64,000 nt of DNA from an uncultured archaeon A07HR60. GTDB lineage: Archaea; Halobacteriota; Halobacteria; Halobacteriales; Haloferacaceae. Made by a program: the position numbers and the translations under genes. The notes below the pieces were generated by a model that was given only the letters and a program-made list of their open reading frames with translations, had not been told where the DNA came from and did no database searches. The stretch spans positions 169,793-233,792 of the forward strand of contig KI543227.1 of the NCBI GenBank assembly GCA_000496235.1. Direction: 5' to 3'. The stretch's first letter is position 1. The number at the start of each line of letters is the position of its first letter. This document shows, piece by piece, positions 39,014 through 49,747 of the stretch.

Positions 39014-39081
39014 GCGACTGACCGTTCAGCACTCGATATCGGAGCCACCAGTCTCGGAGGGCCCATACACAGACTACACGG

Positions 39082-39120
39082 TTGAGTGAACTGCCTCGGG
39101 GTCAAGCCCCGAGGCACTCG
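39082..39120 (-). mobile_element. IS605-type end relic with perfect 10-bp hairpin
   Basis: TTGA at 39082-39085; TGCCTCGGGG(39092-39101)-TCAAG-CCCCGAGGCA(39107-39116). Similar to the sequence at 9069-9106 on the other strand. Confidence 0.55.
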
Positions 39121-39211
39121 ACCTGCTCTGTCTGTAGAGGCTTGGTCCACCACAGGAGCGGTAGGTCTCGGCTCGAAACGCCGAAGTTTGTGGGTCACTG
39201 ATGGGCAACTC

Positions 39212-39691
39212 ATGTCTGAGGATGCACGGGAAAAGACAGGCTCGTTCCTCGTGACACACGCCGACGAGACATCGGCTGTGCTTCGGAACGTCGCGGACGG
39301 CGAGATCCACACACTGGGCTCAAATCCCGGCGTCGACCCCGACGACGTAGTCGAAGGGACAGTCGCTTCACAACCACCGATGGAAGTGACATGGGAACTC
39401 GTCGAGTTGGAGTCCCGGCGACGAGTCCCGATCGAGCAGAGTCGTGAACCGCCGACCAGTCACGAACAGGAGATCGCTGCTGACCAACCCGTCGGCGAAA
39501 TCACTCGCACAGACCGCGCAGGTGATGGACAACTGCACGTTCTGACCGTTCCCGAAGATGGGACCGAACAGGCGGTCGAAGACGTTCTCTCGGACCGCGA
39601 GATGACGCTTTCTCGAGCGGCTCGAATTGGTGTTTCACGGGTCGAGATACGGTCGACTCCTGGTATCGTGAGCGTCCGATATATGCCGTAA
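39212..39691 (+). CDS. Conserved haloarchaeal protein (DUF5812-like)
   Basis: MSEDAREKTGSFLVTHADETSAVLRNVADGEIHTLGSNPGVDPDDVVEGTVASQPPMEVTWELVE. Confidence 0.75.
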   Translation: MSEDAREKTGSFLVTHADETSAVLRNVADGEIHTLGSNPGVDPDDVVEGTVASQPPMEVTWELVELESRRRVPIEQSREPPTSHEQEIAADQPVGEITRTDRAGDGQLHVLTVPEDGTEQAVEDVLSDREMTLSRAARIGVSRVEIRSTPGIVSVRYMP

Positions 39692-40081
39692 AACTACACG
39701 GCCCTGGGTGTAGCGAACTGAACTCGAACCGACAACCTCACACAGGCTTGTGAGTGGTACTCGGAACGACCTCCTATAGAGTGGCTCATCACAACAGCGA
39801 GCGTGACTCTGACTCCGAGTCTCGTCGTGGACCGGGTGGCTCGACTCATATCTCGGAAGCGTGGTGATTCGTCTCGTGATGAAACTCGGCAGGGCCGAGT
39901 TTGGGACTCGCTAACTGTGCCAATCTGCGACCGAACTGGCGCTGCTTTGACACCACTGATAGTCGGTCACCTGGAGAGATTTCCGGCGACAGTTGTCGCC
40001 TCCCTTTCGCCCGAAACGGCTGTACACGCGACACAATTGGATAAGAAGGCTTATTCAGCGGGCTGCCAGATTTTCGCACAT

Positions 40082-40954
40082 ATGGTATCGCTTGCGGTGC
40101 CGGATGTCGAGTACGACGAGTACGACAACCGGCAGTTGCTGGTGATCCCGCTCGTCGTTCTCGCGGTCGCGCTGTGTATCATCGGGGGCTGGTACGTGAT
40201 GACAGGGTCACCGGCAAACCTCGGGCTGGAGTTCACCGGCGGGACAGAAATTCGGATTGGGATGAGCGGGGTAGACAGCACGGCGGAGGCGCGGACGCAG
40301 ATCCGGCAAGGGTTCGACGCCGATCCCGATTCGATTCGGGAGGTGGCAGGGCAGGTGTACGTAGTCTCGTTCGGAGCAGGCGCCGACACAAGCCAGCTAG
40401 AGGCACAGGCCACAGAAATCGGCGAGTTACGCGCGATTGAGCAGGTGTCGGCTAGCTTCGGCGCAGGAATCCAGACGACGGCACTGGGCGGCGTCGCGGT
40501 CGCGTTCCTCGCGATGAGTGTGCTGGTATTCGTGTTATTCCGGACGCTGGTCCCCTCGTTAGCCGTGGTGGCGTCGGCGTTTTCTGATATCGTCGTCCCC
40601 GTGGCGGTCATGAACCTGATCGGGATCGAGATGACGCTCGGGACGGTGGCCGCGCTGCTCATGTTGATCGGGTATTCTGTCGATTCTGACATTCTGTTGA
40701 ATAATTCTGTTTTGCGTCGGACCGGCGACTTCTATGAGTCCGTTCACCGGGCGATGCGGACTGGCGTGACCATGACGCTCACCTCCATGGCAGCGATGGT
40801 CGTGATGACGATCACGGCTGCGTTCTTCGGCATCGACCTCTTACGAGATATCGGGATCATTCTCGTGGTCGGGCTCTGCACCGATCTCATGAACACCTAC
40901 CTGTTGAACGTGAGCCTCCTCCGCTGGTACAAGTACGAGGGGGTGGGTCGGTAG
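40082..40954 (+). CDS. secF: Protein-export membrane protein SecF
   Basis: LGLEFTGGTEIRIG, DIVVPVAVMNLIGIEMTLGTVAALLMLIGYSVDSDILLNN; immediately followed by secD. Confidence 0.93.
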   Translation: MVSLAVPDVEYDEYDNRQLLVIPLVVLAVALCIIGGWYVMTGSPANLGLEFTGGTEIRIGMSGVDSTAEARTQIRQGFDADPDSIREVAGQVYVVSFGAGADTSQLEAQATEIGELRAIEQVSASFGAGIQTTALGGVAVAFLAMSVLVFVLFRTLVPSLAVVASAFSDIVVPVAVMNLIGIEMTLGTVAALLMLIGYSVDSDILLNNSVLRRTGDFYESVHRAMRTGVTMTLTSMAAMVVMTITAAFFGIDLLRDIGIILVVGLCTDLMNTYLLNVSLLRWYKYEGVGR

Positions 40955-42556
40955 ATGCTGGAAACGATCAGAGATCACTGGCGAATCACACTCCTGGTGG
41001 TGGTCATCCTTGGTGCGACGGTAACACTGTTTGCTCCCCAATTTGCCCCCGACGAGAAGATTAGTGGCCAGCAGGCCGGCGAGGGCCTGACAAACCTCCA
41101 GTACGGTCTCGACCTCGCAGGCGGCACTCGGATTCGGGCGCCGCTGTTGGGCCACACCGCGGAGAATGCGGCCATCGGTGACGCCGATGTGGGACAGGTA
41201 GCGACGGCCGTCGCTGGGGAGTTGCCCGAAACGAGTGTCACCGACGTGAACGTGGAACTACGCCCCACGCGGGAAGAGGACAGTCGGCCGGCAGATATCG
41301 AAGTGACAAACGCGGAGGTGTCGCGTGACCAGTTCGAGACGGCACTCAGTCAGGCCGGGTACGACGAATACGACCAGATCCGGCAGGGAGTGACAGAGGA
41401 AACCCGGGAAGCAGCAGTCAACGTCGTCCAAGGGAAAGTCGACGAGGCCGGCCTCTCCGGCGGGAGCGCCCGGCAGGTGCGTGACGAGGTGTCGGGCCAA
41501 CACTTCATTCTCGTCGAGGTCCCTGGTGAGGGCCGACAGGACGTGATCGACCTGTTGGAACAGCGAGGCACTGTCCGAATCGACATTTACTATCCAGATG
41601 GGAGCGCCGAAGACGGCTACTCACGGGACCGTGGAGTGCTCACCAGTGATGACTTCGACAACATCGGCACGGCTGCGCGAGACGATCAAAGTCGCCCGTA
41701 CGTCCCACTCTCGGTGGTTAACACTGAGACGAATCCGGGGGCCGCGCAGTTCGAAGACGCGGCCGCAAACCGGGGTGTCGCCCAGCCCGGTGGCTCGACG
41801 TGTACCTACTCACAGGAGCCTGTCGGGGAGACGCGAGACCCCTGTCTGCTGTTGGTGGTCAACGACGAAGTAATCAACGCATTCGGGATGCAGCCCAGTC
41901 TCGCCCAGAGCATGATGAACGGGGAGTGGTCACTGGACCCGCAGTTCCGCCTGACGACGAACTCCTTTGCGGAAGCGCAGACAGTGTCCGTCAGCCTTCG
42001 AGCAGGCGCGCTGCCAGCACAGTTGGCCATCGACCAAGGGAGTACGAGTTTCATCTCGCCCGCCCAGGGAGACGACTTCCAGACGCTGTCACTGCTGACG
42101 GGTGTGATCGCAGTGTTCGGAGTCGCGGGAATGGTGTTTCTCCGATATCGACAGTTGGAGGTGGCGGTCCCGATGATCGTGACTGGCTTATCTGAGGTGT
42201 TCGCCCTGCTCGGATTCGCGTCGCTACTGGGATATCCGATTGATCTCGCGGTGATCGCCGGTTTCATCGCTGTCGTCGGAACCGGGGTGGACGACCTCAT
42301 CATCATTGCGGATGAGGTGATGAGTCAGGGTGAAGTCTCCTCGCGGAAGGTGTTCGACTCGCGGTTCCGGAAGGCGTTCTGGGTGATCGGTGCCGCGGCC
42401 GCCACAACGATCCTCGCTATGTCGCCGCTGATGGTGTTGTCGCTTGGGGATCTGTCCGGGTTCGCTATCTTCACGATTCTCGGGGTGTTGGTGGGTGTGC
42501 TGATCACTCGGCCGGCGTACGGCGACATCCTCCGGACACTACTGACGGACCGCTGA
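40955..42556 (+). CDS. secD: Protein-export membrane protein SecD
   Basis: LQYGLDLAGGTRIR; C-terminal membrane domain with GFIAVVGTGVDDLIIIADE. Confidence 0.94.
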   Translation: MLETIRDHWRITLLVVVILGATVTLFAPQFAPDEKISGQQAGEGLTNLQYGLDLAGGTRIRAPLLGHTAENAAIGDADVGQVATAVAGELPETSVTDVNVELRPTREEDSRPADIEVTNAEVSRDQFETALSQAGYDEYDQIRQGVTEETREAAVNVVQGKVDEAGLSGGSARQVRDEVSGQHFILVEVPGEGRQDVIDLLEQRGTVRIDIYYPDGSAEDGYSRDRGVLTSDDFDNIGTAARDDQSRPYVPLSVVNTETNPGAAQFEDAAANRGVAQPGGSTCTYSQEPVGETRDPCLLLVVNDEVINAFGMQPSLAQSMMNGEWSLDPQFRLTTNSFAEAQTVSVSLRAGALPAQLAIDQGSTSFISPAQGDDFQTLSLLTGVIAVFGVAGMVFLRYRQLEVAVPMIVTGLSEVFALLGFASLLGYPIDLAVIAGFIAVVGTGVDDLIIIADEVMSQGEVSSRKVFDSRFRKAFWVIGAAAATTILAMSPLMVLSLGDLSGFAIFTILGVLVGVLITRPAYGDILRTLLTDR

Positions 42557-42614
42557 CGTCCGTCACTGTCCATCGGCGGCTGCTGGCTGACGGGGTGATC
42601 ATAGCGGATACAGC

Positions 42615-43996
<1,382 letters not shown>

Positions 43997-44237
43997 ACGA
44001 GCATTCTTGAAGTGGATCTGGGTTGACTCGGCGTCACTCAGTCCCGGCTCCCACTCAGCCGTTTGAGTATTCGATTCCGTTCCCGGCATCGGTCGCAGTC
44101 TCGGTTCTGGTTCCGAGTCCGATTGTAAGTCCGGGTTCAGGGTAATCTCGTCTCATGAGCAGCATCTGAGGTGGGCCGGCACATGCACCCGTGGTGTTCA
44201 CACCCGTAACCCACACAGCCGTTTTGCGTCAAATGGC

Positions 44238-44891
44238 TCAAAATTCTGCCAGTTCCGACTGCTCGGCGGCTGCTAACACGTCATCACACGTACTCCAACT
44301 CCGTCGGGCGAACGGCGGCACATCACCGTGACGGGCCACGTATTGCCGCAGGAATTCCCGGGTCGTCGGGTCACTCGGGTACCCGCTACCGATCTCTCCG
44401 TGATCGGTGGCGAGTGACGCAATCTCTCCATCACGCCGCACTTTCGCGAGAATGCTCGCAGCACCAACGATCGGATACTCAGCGTCGGCACCGTGTTCGG
44501 CTACGAGGCTGACGGTCTGGCCCCGCTGAGTGAGTCCTTTGTCGACTCTGTCGCAGAATCGGTCTGCGTCAACGTCGCCAGCGTCGGACACGGCGGGGTC
44601 GCCCTCAGCCACAACCTGGCTCAGCGCCCGGACGTGGCCGGCGACGGTGAGACCGTTCATGTCTGTATCAGGCGCGTCGATTTCGGTAGGTGTAATCAAG
44701 GCCAGTCCTGCTGACACACGATCGTCTGCTCTGAGCCTGTCGGCGAGTTCGGCCCGGCGGCCGGCAGCGAGTGCTTTCGAATCGGCCACCCCTTCGGGAA
44801 TTGCCTCAACAGGCGCTCTGACGGCCGCAACCACCATCGGTCCGAAGACTGGGCCTTTCCCAGCCTCGTCTACCCCGACACGGATATCCAT
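44238..44891 (-). CDS. rnhB: Ribonuclease HII
   Basis: MDIRVGVDEAGKGPVFGPMVVAAVR, DSKALAAGRR, AEHGADAEYPIVGAASILAKVRRD. Confidence 0.95.
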   Translation of the reverse strand: MDIRVGVDEAGKGPVFGPMVVAAVRAPVEAIPEGVADSKALAAGRRAELADRLRADDRVSAGLALITPTEIDAPDTDMNGLTVAGHVRALSQVVAEGDPAVSDAGDVDADRFCDRVDKGLTQRGQTVSLVAEHGADAEYPIVGAASILAKVRRDGEIASLATDHGEIGSGYPSDPTTREFLRQYVARHGDVPPFARRSWSTCDDVLAAAEQSELAEF

Positions 44892-45068
44892 TAGAGTCAC
44901 CAGCGGTCGCACCGGGCAAACAGCTTTCGACCGGCAAGACTCAGTCGCAGATCACTGATTATGATGGAAACAGCGGGGTCACGTCATCATACCATACATG
45001 CCGGAACCCGATTAACAAGATCCTGCTGACAGCAAGCGAGAGCTCACTCCGTCACTAGCGGGACGACG

Positions 45069-46352
45069 TCACTCGAGCAGGTACTCGTCACGCTCGAACG
45101 GCTCGTCTTCTCCCTCGACAGAGACGACGTCTAACGCGGTCACTGTCGCGTCGGTGCCAACCAGACCACTCAGGTTAGGCTCAGTCCGGCCGTCGTCGCC
45201 CGAAATGAGTTCTTTGACGTACAGGCCGCCCTCGCCGTGAATCTCGACCGTTGCCTCCACTGGGCCGGTTGGTTCTGCTGTTACCTCGTAGGCCATCCGT
45301 TCCCGGGTGGTGCTGGCTCGGCGGTGGTCGACCCGTTGAGGGGTGTACTGTTGGATCGACGCTCCGGAGAGCTGCTCACCGGCCGCCTGAATCTCTTCGG
45401 GGTCCACATCGCTCTCGAACGAGACATCCGCTCGATAGCGCTTCGACGCGTCAAGACCTTTCACCCGCTTGACCATCTCGTAAGACGCGAGTCGGAGCCC
45501 TTCGACTTCGACGCGACCGTCCGCGAACGCGTTAATATCTCCCTCAAGCCTGTTGGTGTCGATCCGTCGTCGCTGCGGCTCCTCCACCTCGATGACGAAC
45601 GGCCGGCCGGTCTCAAGCATCCGTGCGTCCACATCTTCACGACCCGCACCGTGGAACGTCGCCGCGGTGCCGTCCATGACATCTCGCACGACCGGCGCGG
45701 TAAGTTGTTCGACGCTGTCCGGATACAGGTATCCTGATCCGTCACAGGTGGAACAGAGTCGCTGTCCCTGTCGCCCCGACCCGTCGCAGTCGCTGCATGG
45801 CCACTCTGTCTGCGGAATCCCTCGCTCCAGCTTCCGGTATCGCCCGTACACAAACGCCGAATTCACCGTCGCGTCGATACTATCTTCCGCGAGATCAATT
45901 GTGAATTGCACGTCCGGCCGCGTGAATTCGACCTCGGTTTCTGTCTCTTGGCCGATTCGCTTGCCCACCTCACGATTGAATTCGGAGTTGAGTCGTTCAC
46001 CCGCCTCCGGGCCTAGCTCAGCCTCCGCGCGCAGGAGTTCGTCGTTTTCTTCGAGAAGGGGCGGGACCCGAGTACCCACCTGATACGTCTGGAACTGTCT
46101 GTCACCCACGGCAGTAACGGCCCGTTCGGCCCAGTGGTCGAACTCCATACAGCGCCCCTCACAGACCCAGCAATCACCTAGCTCCGGCGGTTCGTACGGC
46201 GTGTCGCGTTCGAGCGCCAGTGCAGTGCGCAGCGCCTGCCCCCGTTCGTCGTTGCCGAGCCCGAAACTCCGGTCGGCCACAAGCCGGCCGAGACAGGCGT
46301 CACAGAGAGGGCCCGTTGAGACAGCCTTGTCGGCGACCTCAAGTACGTCCAT
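45069..46352 (-). CDS. tRNA pseudouridine synthase Pus10
   Basis: CDACLGRLV...CWVCEGRC, CSDCDGSGRQGQRLCSTCDGSGYLYPDSVEQL, AGREDVDARMLETGRPFVIEVEEPQRR. ATG at 46352 preferred. Confidence 0.92.
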   Translation of the reverse strand: MDVLEVADKAVSTGPLCDACLGRLVADRSFGLGNDERGQALRTALALERDTPYEPPELGDCWVCEGRCMEFDHWAERAVTAVGDRQFQTYQVGTRVPPLLEENDELLRAEAELGPEAGERLNSEFNREVGKRIGQETETEVEFTRPDVQFTIDLAEDSIDATVNSAFVYGRYRKLERGIPQTEWPCSDCDGSGRQGQRLCSTCDGSGYLYPDSVEQLTAPVVRDVMDGTAATFHGAGREDVDARMLETGRPFVIEVEEPQRRRIDTNRLEGDINAFADGRVEVEGLRLASYEMVKRVKGLDASKRYRADVSFESDVDPEEIQAAGEQLSGASIQQYTPQRVDHRRASTTRERMAYEVTAEPTGPVEATVEIHGEGGLYVKELISGDDGRTEPNLSGLVGTDATVTALDVVSVEGEDEPFERDEYLLE

Positions 46353-46607
46353 ACTCCGGTCAACAGGTCCGCGAGTAAATCCCCTTCCGTTCTGTTCTGC
46401 TCTGTTCCGACCTGATCCGACCTGACCTGGTTGGGTTAGGTCGGGCAGAGCAGATAGGATCCGTCCCGGCCTCCGGGTCTCATCTCTTCTGGGCCGACAC
46501 GAGTAGCGGAAGTAACATCTGGAACGACAGTCTCGAGACACTCGCTGAGTGAAGTAACGCCGAAGAGAACAGTCCGGGGCTGATATCACCGTTTGATTTT
46601 CTCTCGT

Positions 46608-47915
46608 TCAGGCGTTTCGGACATTCTGTCCGATCGAAGGGCCGAATTCGGAGCCCGTGGGTTCGTCTCGGTCGTAGACCGTCTGCCCGCGGACCAGTGT
46701 TCGCTCCGGAAACACCCCCGTCTTCCCTTCGAACGGGGTCCACTCGACGTTCGTGTGGAGTTCACTGGCTCGTATCTCGGTCTCGCTACCGAGGTCGACC
46801 ACGACCAGATCAGCATCTCGGCCGACCTCGATCGCTCCTTTATGTGGAATGTCGAACAGGGAAGCCGGCGTGGCTGCGGTCACGTCTCTCACCCGTTCAA
46901 GCGTCAATTCCTCTCGTCGCACTGCCCCGAGAAGCAACGGCAGCATCGTCTCCACACCGGGGACGCCGCTGGGCGCCTCATCAAGACTCGCTGTCTTCTC
47001 GGCAGCGGTGTGTGGCGCGTGGTCTGTCGCGACGATATCGACCGTTCCGTCGGCCACTCGCTGGAACACTGCTTCCCGGCGGCTTTCATCTCGGAGTGGC
47101 GGGTTCATCCGACTGTACGTTCCTAATGCTGCGTGATCTGCCCGTGAGAGGAACATGTGATGGGGTGACACCTCACAGGTCGCCTCGCTGTCGGCGACGG
47201 CATCGATCCCGTCGGGGGTCGACGTGTGTGCGATGTGGATCCCGGCACCGTGGTCACCGACCTGGAGAGCCTGCCGGATCGCCGCGACCTCGGCATCGGC
47301 TGTCCGATACGCGCTCCAGCGGTCGCTCGCTGCCGCGCGCCCAGTCCCGCCGAGATCACCGGTCAGGGCACTCTCGTCGAACAGCGACTCGTCTTCGGCA
47401 TGAACCGTCACGGGAATGGCTCTCTGTGCCGCCTGCTCGACGGCTTCGACAAACATCTCGACGCTGACACCCATCTCCCCGGTGGAGTCTGCCAGAAACA
47501 CCTCTCCGAGCGCGAACAAATCTCGGTCGAACAGGCTCTCTGGCTCCCAGTCCGGGGTAACACCACCGTTGATTCCCCAGTCGACGACCGAGTCTGCCGT
47601 GAGCGTCACTTTCTGGTCGAACGCGTCTCCCGAGACTGTCGGCGGAGCAGTGTTTGGCTGGTCGACTACCGTCGTCACCCCGCCTGCGGCCGCCGACCGT
47701 GAGCCGCTGTGCCAGGTCTCTTTGTGCGGGTCCCCCGGCACCCGGAAGTGAACGTGCGCGTCGATAGCTCCCGGCAGCAGGTGATATTCGCTCGCATCGA
47801 GGATTGTTTCGTCGTCTTTGGCATCCACGCGGGACTCGACGGCCACGATCACTCCGTCGGCGATCTGGACGTCTCTGTCACGACCGTCCGCCAGCGTGGC
47901 TCCCCTGATGAGCAT
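46608..47915 (-). CDS. pyrC: Dihydroorotase
   Basis: LLPGAIDAHVHFRVPGDPHKETWHSGSRSAAAGGVTTVVDQPNT, HAEDE, IHIAHTSTPDGID, ATDHAPHT. Confidence 0.92.
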   Translation of the reverse strand: MLIRGATLADGRDRDVQIADGVIVAVESRVDAKDDETILDASEYHLLPGAIDAHVHFRVPGDPHKETWHSGSRSAAAGGVTTVVDQPNTAPPTVSGDAFDQKVTLTADSVVDWGINGGVTPDWEPESLFDRDLFALGEVFLADSTGEMGVSVEMFVEAVEQAAQRAIPVTVHAEDESLFDESALTGDLGGTGRAAASDRWSAYRTADAEVAAIRQALQVGDHGAGIHIAHTSTPDGIDAVADSEATCEVSPHHMFLSRADHAALGTYSRMNPPLRDESRREAVFQRVADGTVDIVATDHAPHTAAEKTASLDEAPSGVPGVETMLPLLLGAVRREELTLERVRDVTAATPASLFDIPHKGAIEVGRDADLVVVDLGSETEIRASELHTNVEWTPFEGKTGVFPERTLVRGQTVYDRDEPTGSEFGPSIGQNVRNA

Positions 47916-48062
47916 GGGCTGGCATACCGCGGGTGTCGGCTAAATGATTTGCATTCCACACCGTGAGCGTTCAGTTCGGGCCGGGTCGCTCCGTCGGTGG
48001 CTGATGGGACCGAGCGACTCAATGACTGGCGCCGAATGCGTTTGGCTCGCGCGCTGAGACGC

Positions 48063-49747
48063 TTATCGACGGTCTCGCCGGTCGAATCCAGCCGCCAGCG
48101 TGGCCTCGTCGAGAGACAGTACGGTGGGCCGTCCGTGAGGGCAGTGAAACGGCTGTTCACACTCGTCGAGCCGATCAAGGAGCAACTGGATCTGCTCGCT
48201 ATCAAGCGAGTCACCTGCTCTCACCGAGTGGTGACAGGCAATATCGCGGGCCACCTCTCGTCGCAGGGCATCCGGTTCGTCACCGACGGCCAGTGTGTCG
48301 ACCGCGTCACGGAAGGCATCGACATCGGCCGCGCGACCGAAGGGGGCAGGCACCGAGCGGAGTCGTATCGTGCCCCGGCCGAACGTGTCGGTATCGAATC
48401 CGAAATCGGCCAGCACCTGGCGGTTGGTTTCTACCGTTGCGACGGTTTCGGGAGCCAGCGGGATCGTCTCGGCGGGATCCAACCGAGCTGTTGCCACCGT
48501 CGCGTCGGAGACAGCGCGCGTGAGTCGTTCGAAGTTGACGCGCTCGTGGGCGGCATGCTGGTCGATCACGAGCAACTCCTCGTCTGCCTCACACAGCAAA
48601 TACAGCTCGCGGAACGAACCCAGTGGCACGACATCTGCGAACAGCGAGTCCGACTCGACGGGCTCCAGTTGCGTGTCAAGTCTGTGGCCACCTCTGTGAT
48701 GCGGTCAGTATCGGCACCGGTCAGCGCGTCGCTCACGGCCGTCTCGACGGCGTCTGTCACGCGGTCGGCGTTCCTGATATCGACTGTTGTTTTCGCTGGG
48801 TGCACGTTCGGGTCAATTGTCCCCGCCGGGGCTGCAACGTTAACTGCCGCGACCGGGTTACGTTCTGTCGAGAGGAGTGACCCGTAGCCGCGCTGGACCG
48901 CCCGCTGAAGCCCGTCATGAGAGACAGGGCGTCCGTTGACGGCGACTCGAACGTGGGTTCGGTTCGCCCTGGTGATCGACGGCAAAACGGCGATTCCTTC
49001 GATATCGACGGTGCCGTCTGACTCGCCGGGGCGCGTCTGTGTGACCGCGAGATCCGTCGCTCGTTGGGCCATCGTTCGGTCATACACGGCGAGTATCGCA
49101 TCAGTGTACCCGGTGCCCGGTGACGAGAGTGTCTCGGAGTCGTCGTGTGTGAGTCGGAATCGAGTGTTTGGCCGAGCCAGTGCGTAGTCGGCGACGGCTC
49201 TGGAAATCCGCCCGAATTCGGTGGCTGCACCCGCGAGACTCTCCGCTCTGGCCGGCCGATCGGAAAATAGGCCCTGCACGGTGACGGTCGTCCCTTGTGC
49301 CCGTGCGGCGTCGCTGACGGTGTTGTCGGCGTCTTTCAGTATGATCTGTGTACCGGCACTATTCCCGTCGCAGGTCGTCACATCGAGTCGCCCGGCATCT
49401 GCAATCGCAGCGAGTGCCTCACCGCGAAAGCCCAACGAGCCGACTTCACGGGGGTCGTCTCCGGGCCCGAGTTTGCTCGTCGTGTGGCGCTGGACGGCCC
49501 GTTTCGCATCCTCACGGCTCATTCCGCTGCCGTCATCGGCCACGCGAATCTGTTCGGTGCCGCTCCCCGACACACGAATCTCGATACTGGTGGCGTCTGC
49601 GTCCAGCGCATTGTCGACTAACTCCGTCACCACACGGACTGGCCGGGTGATCACCTCTCCTGCCGCGATTCGCTCGACCGTCGTCTCCGGGAGCTGGCGG
49701 ATCGTCGCGGCTGGGTCTGCCGTATCGGCACTCTCGCCGTCAGTCAT
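48063..49747 (-). pseudogene. mutL: DNA mismatch repair protein MutL, split by a single-base frameshift
   Basis: N-terminal GHKL ORF 48566..49747 (VERIAAGEVITRPVRVVTELVDNALDADA, GFRGEALAAI) and C-terminal ORF 48063..48629 (SFRELYLLCEADEELLVIDQHAAHERVNFERL, ACHHSVRAG). The continuous protein needs one extra base near 48677 (VATDL|DTQLEPVESDSLFADVVPLGSFREL). Confidence 0.87.

Noticed and set aside
39803-40081. N-terminal extension of SecF
   Set aside because: Extension is non-homologous; MVSLAVPDVEYDEYDNRQ at 40082 is a sensible start just before the first transmembrane helix.
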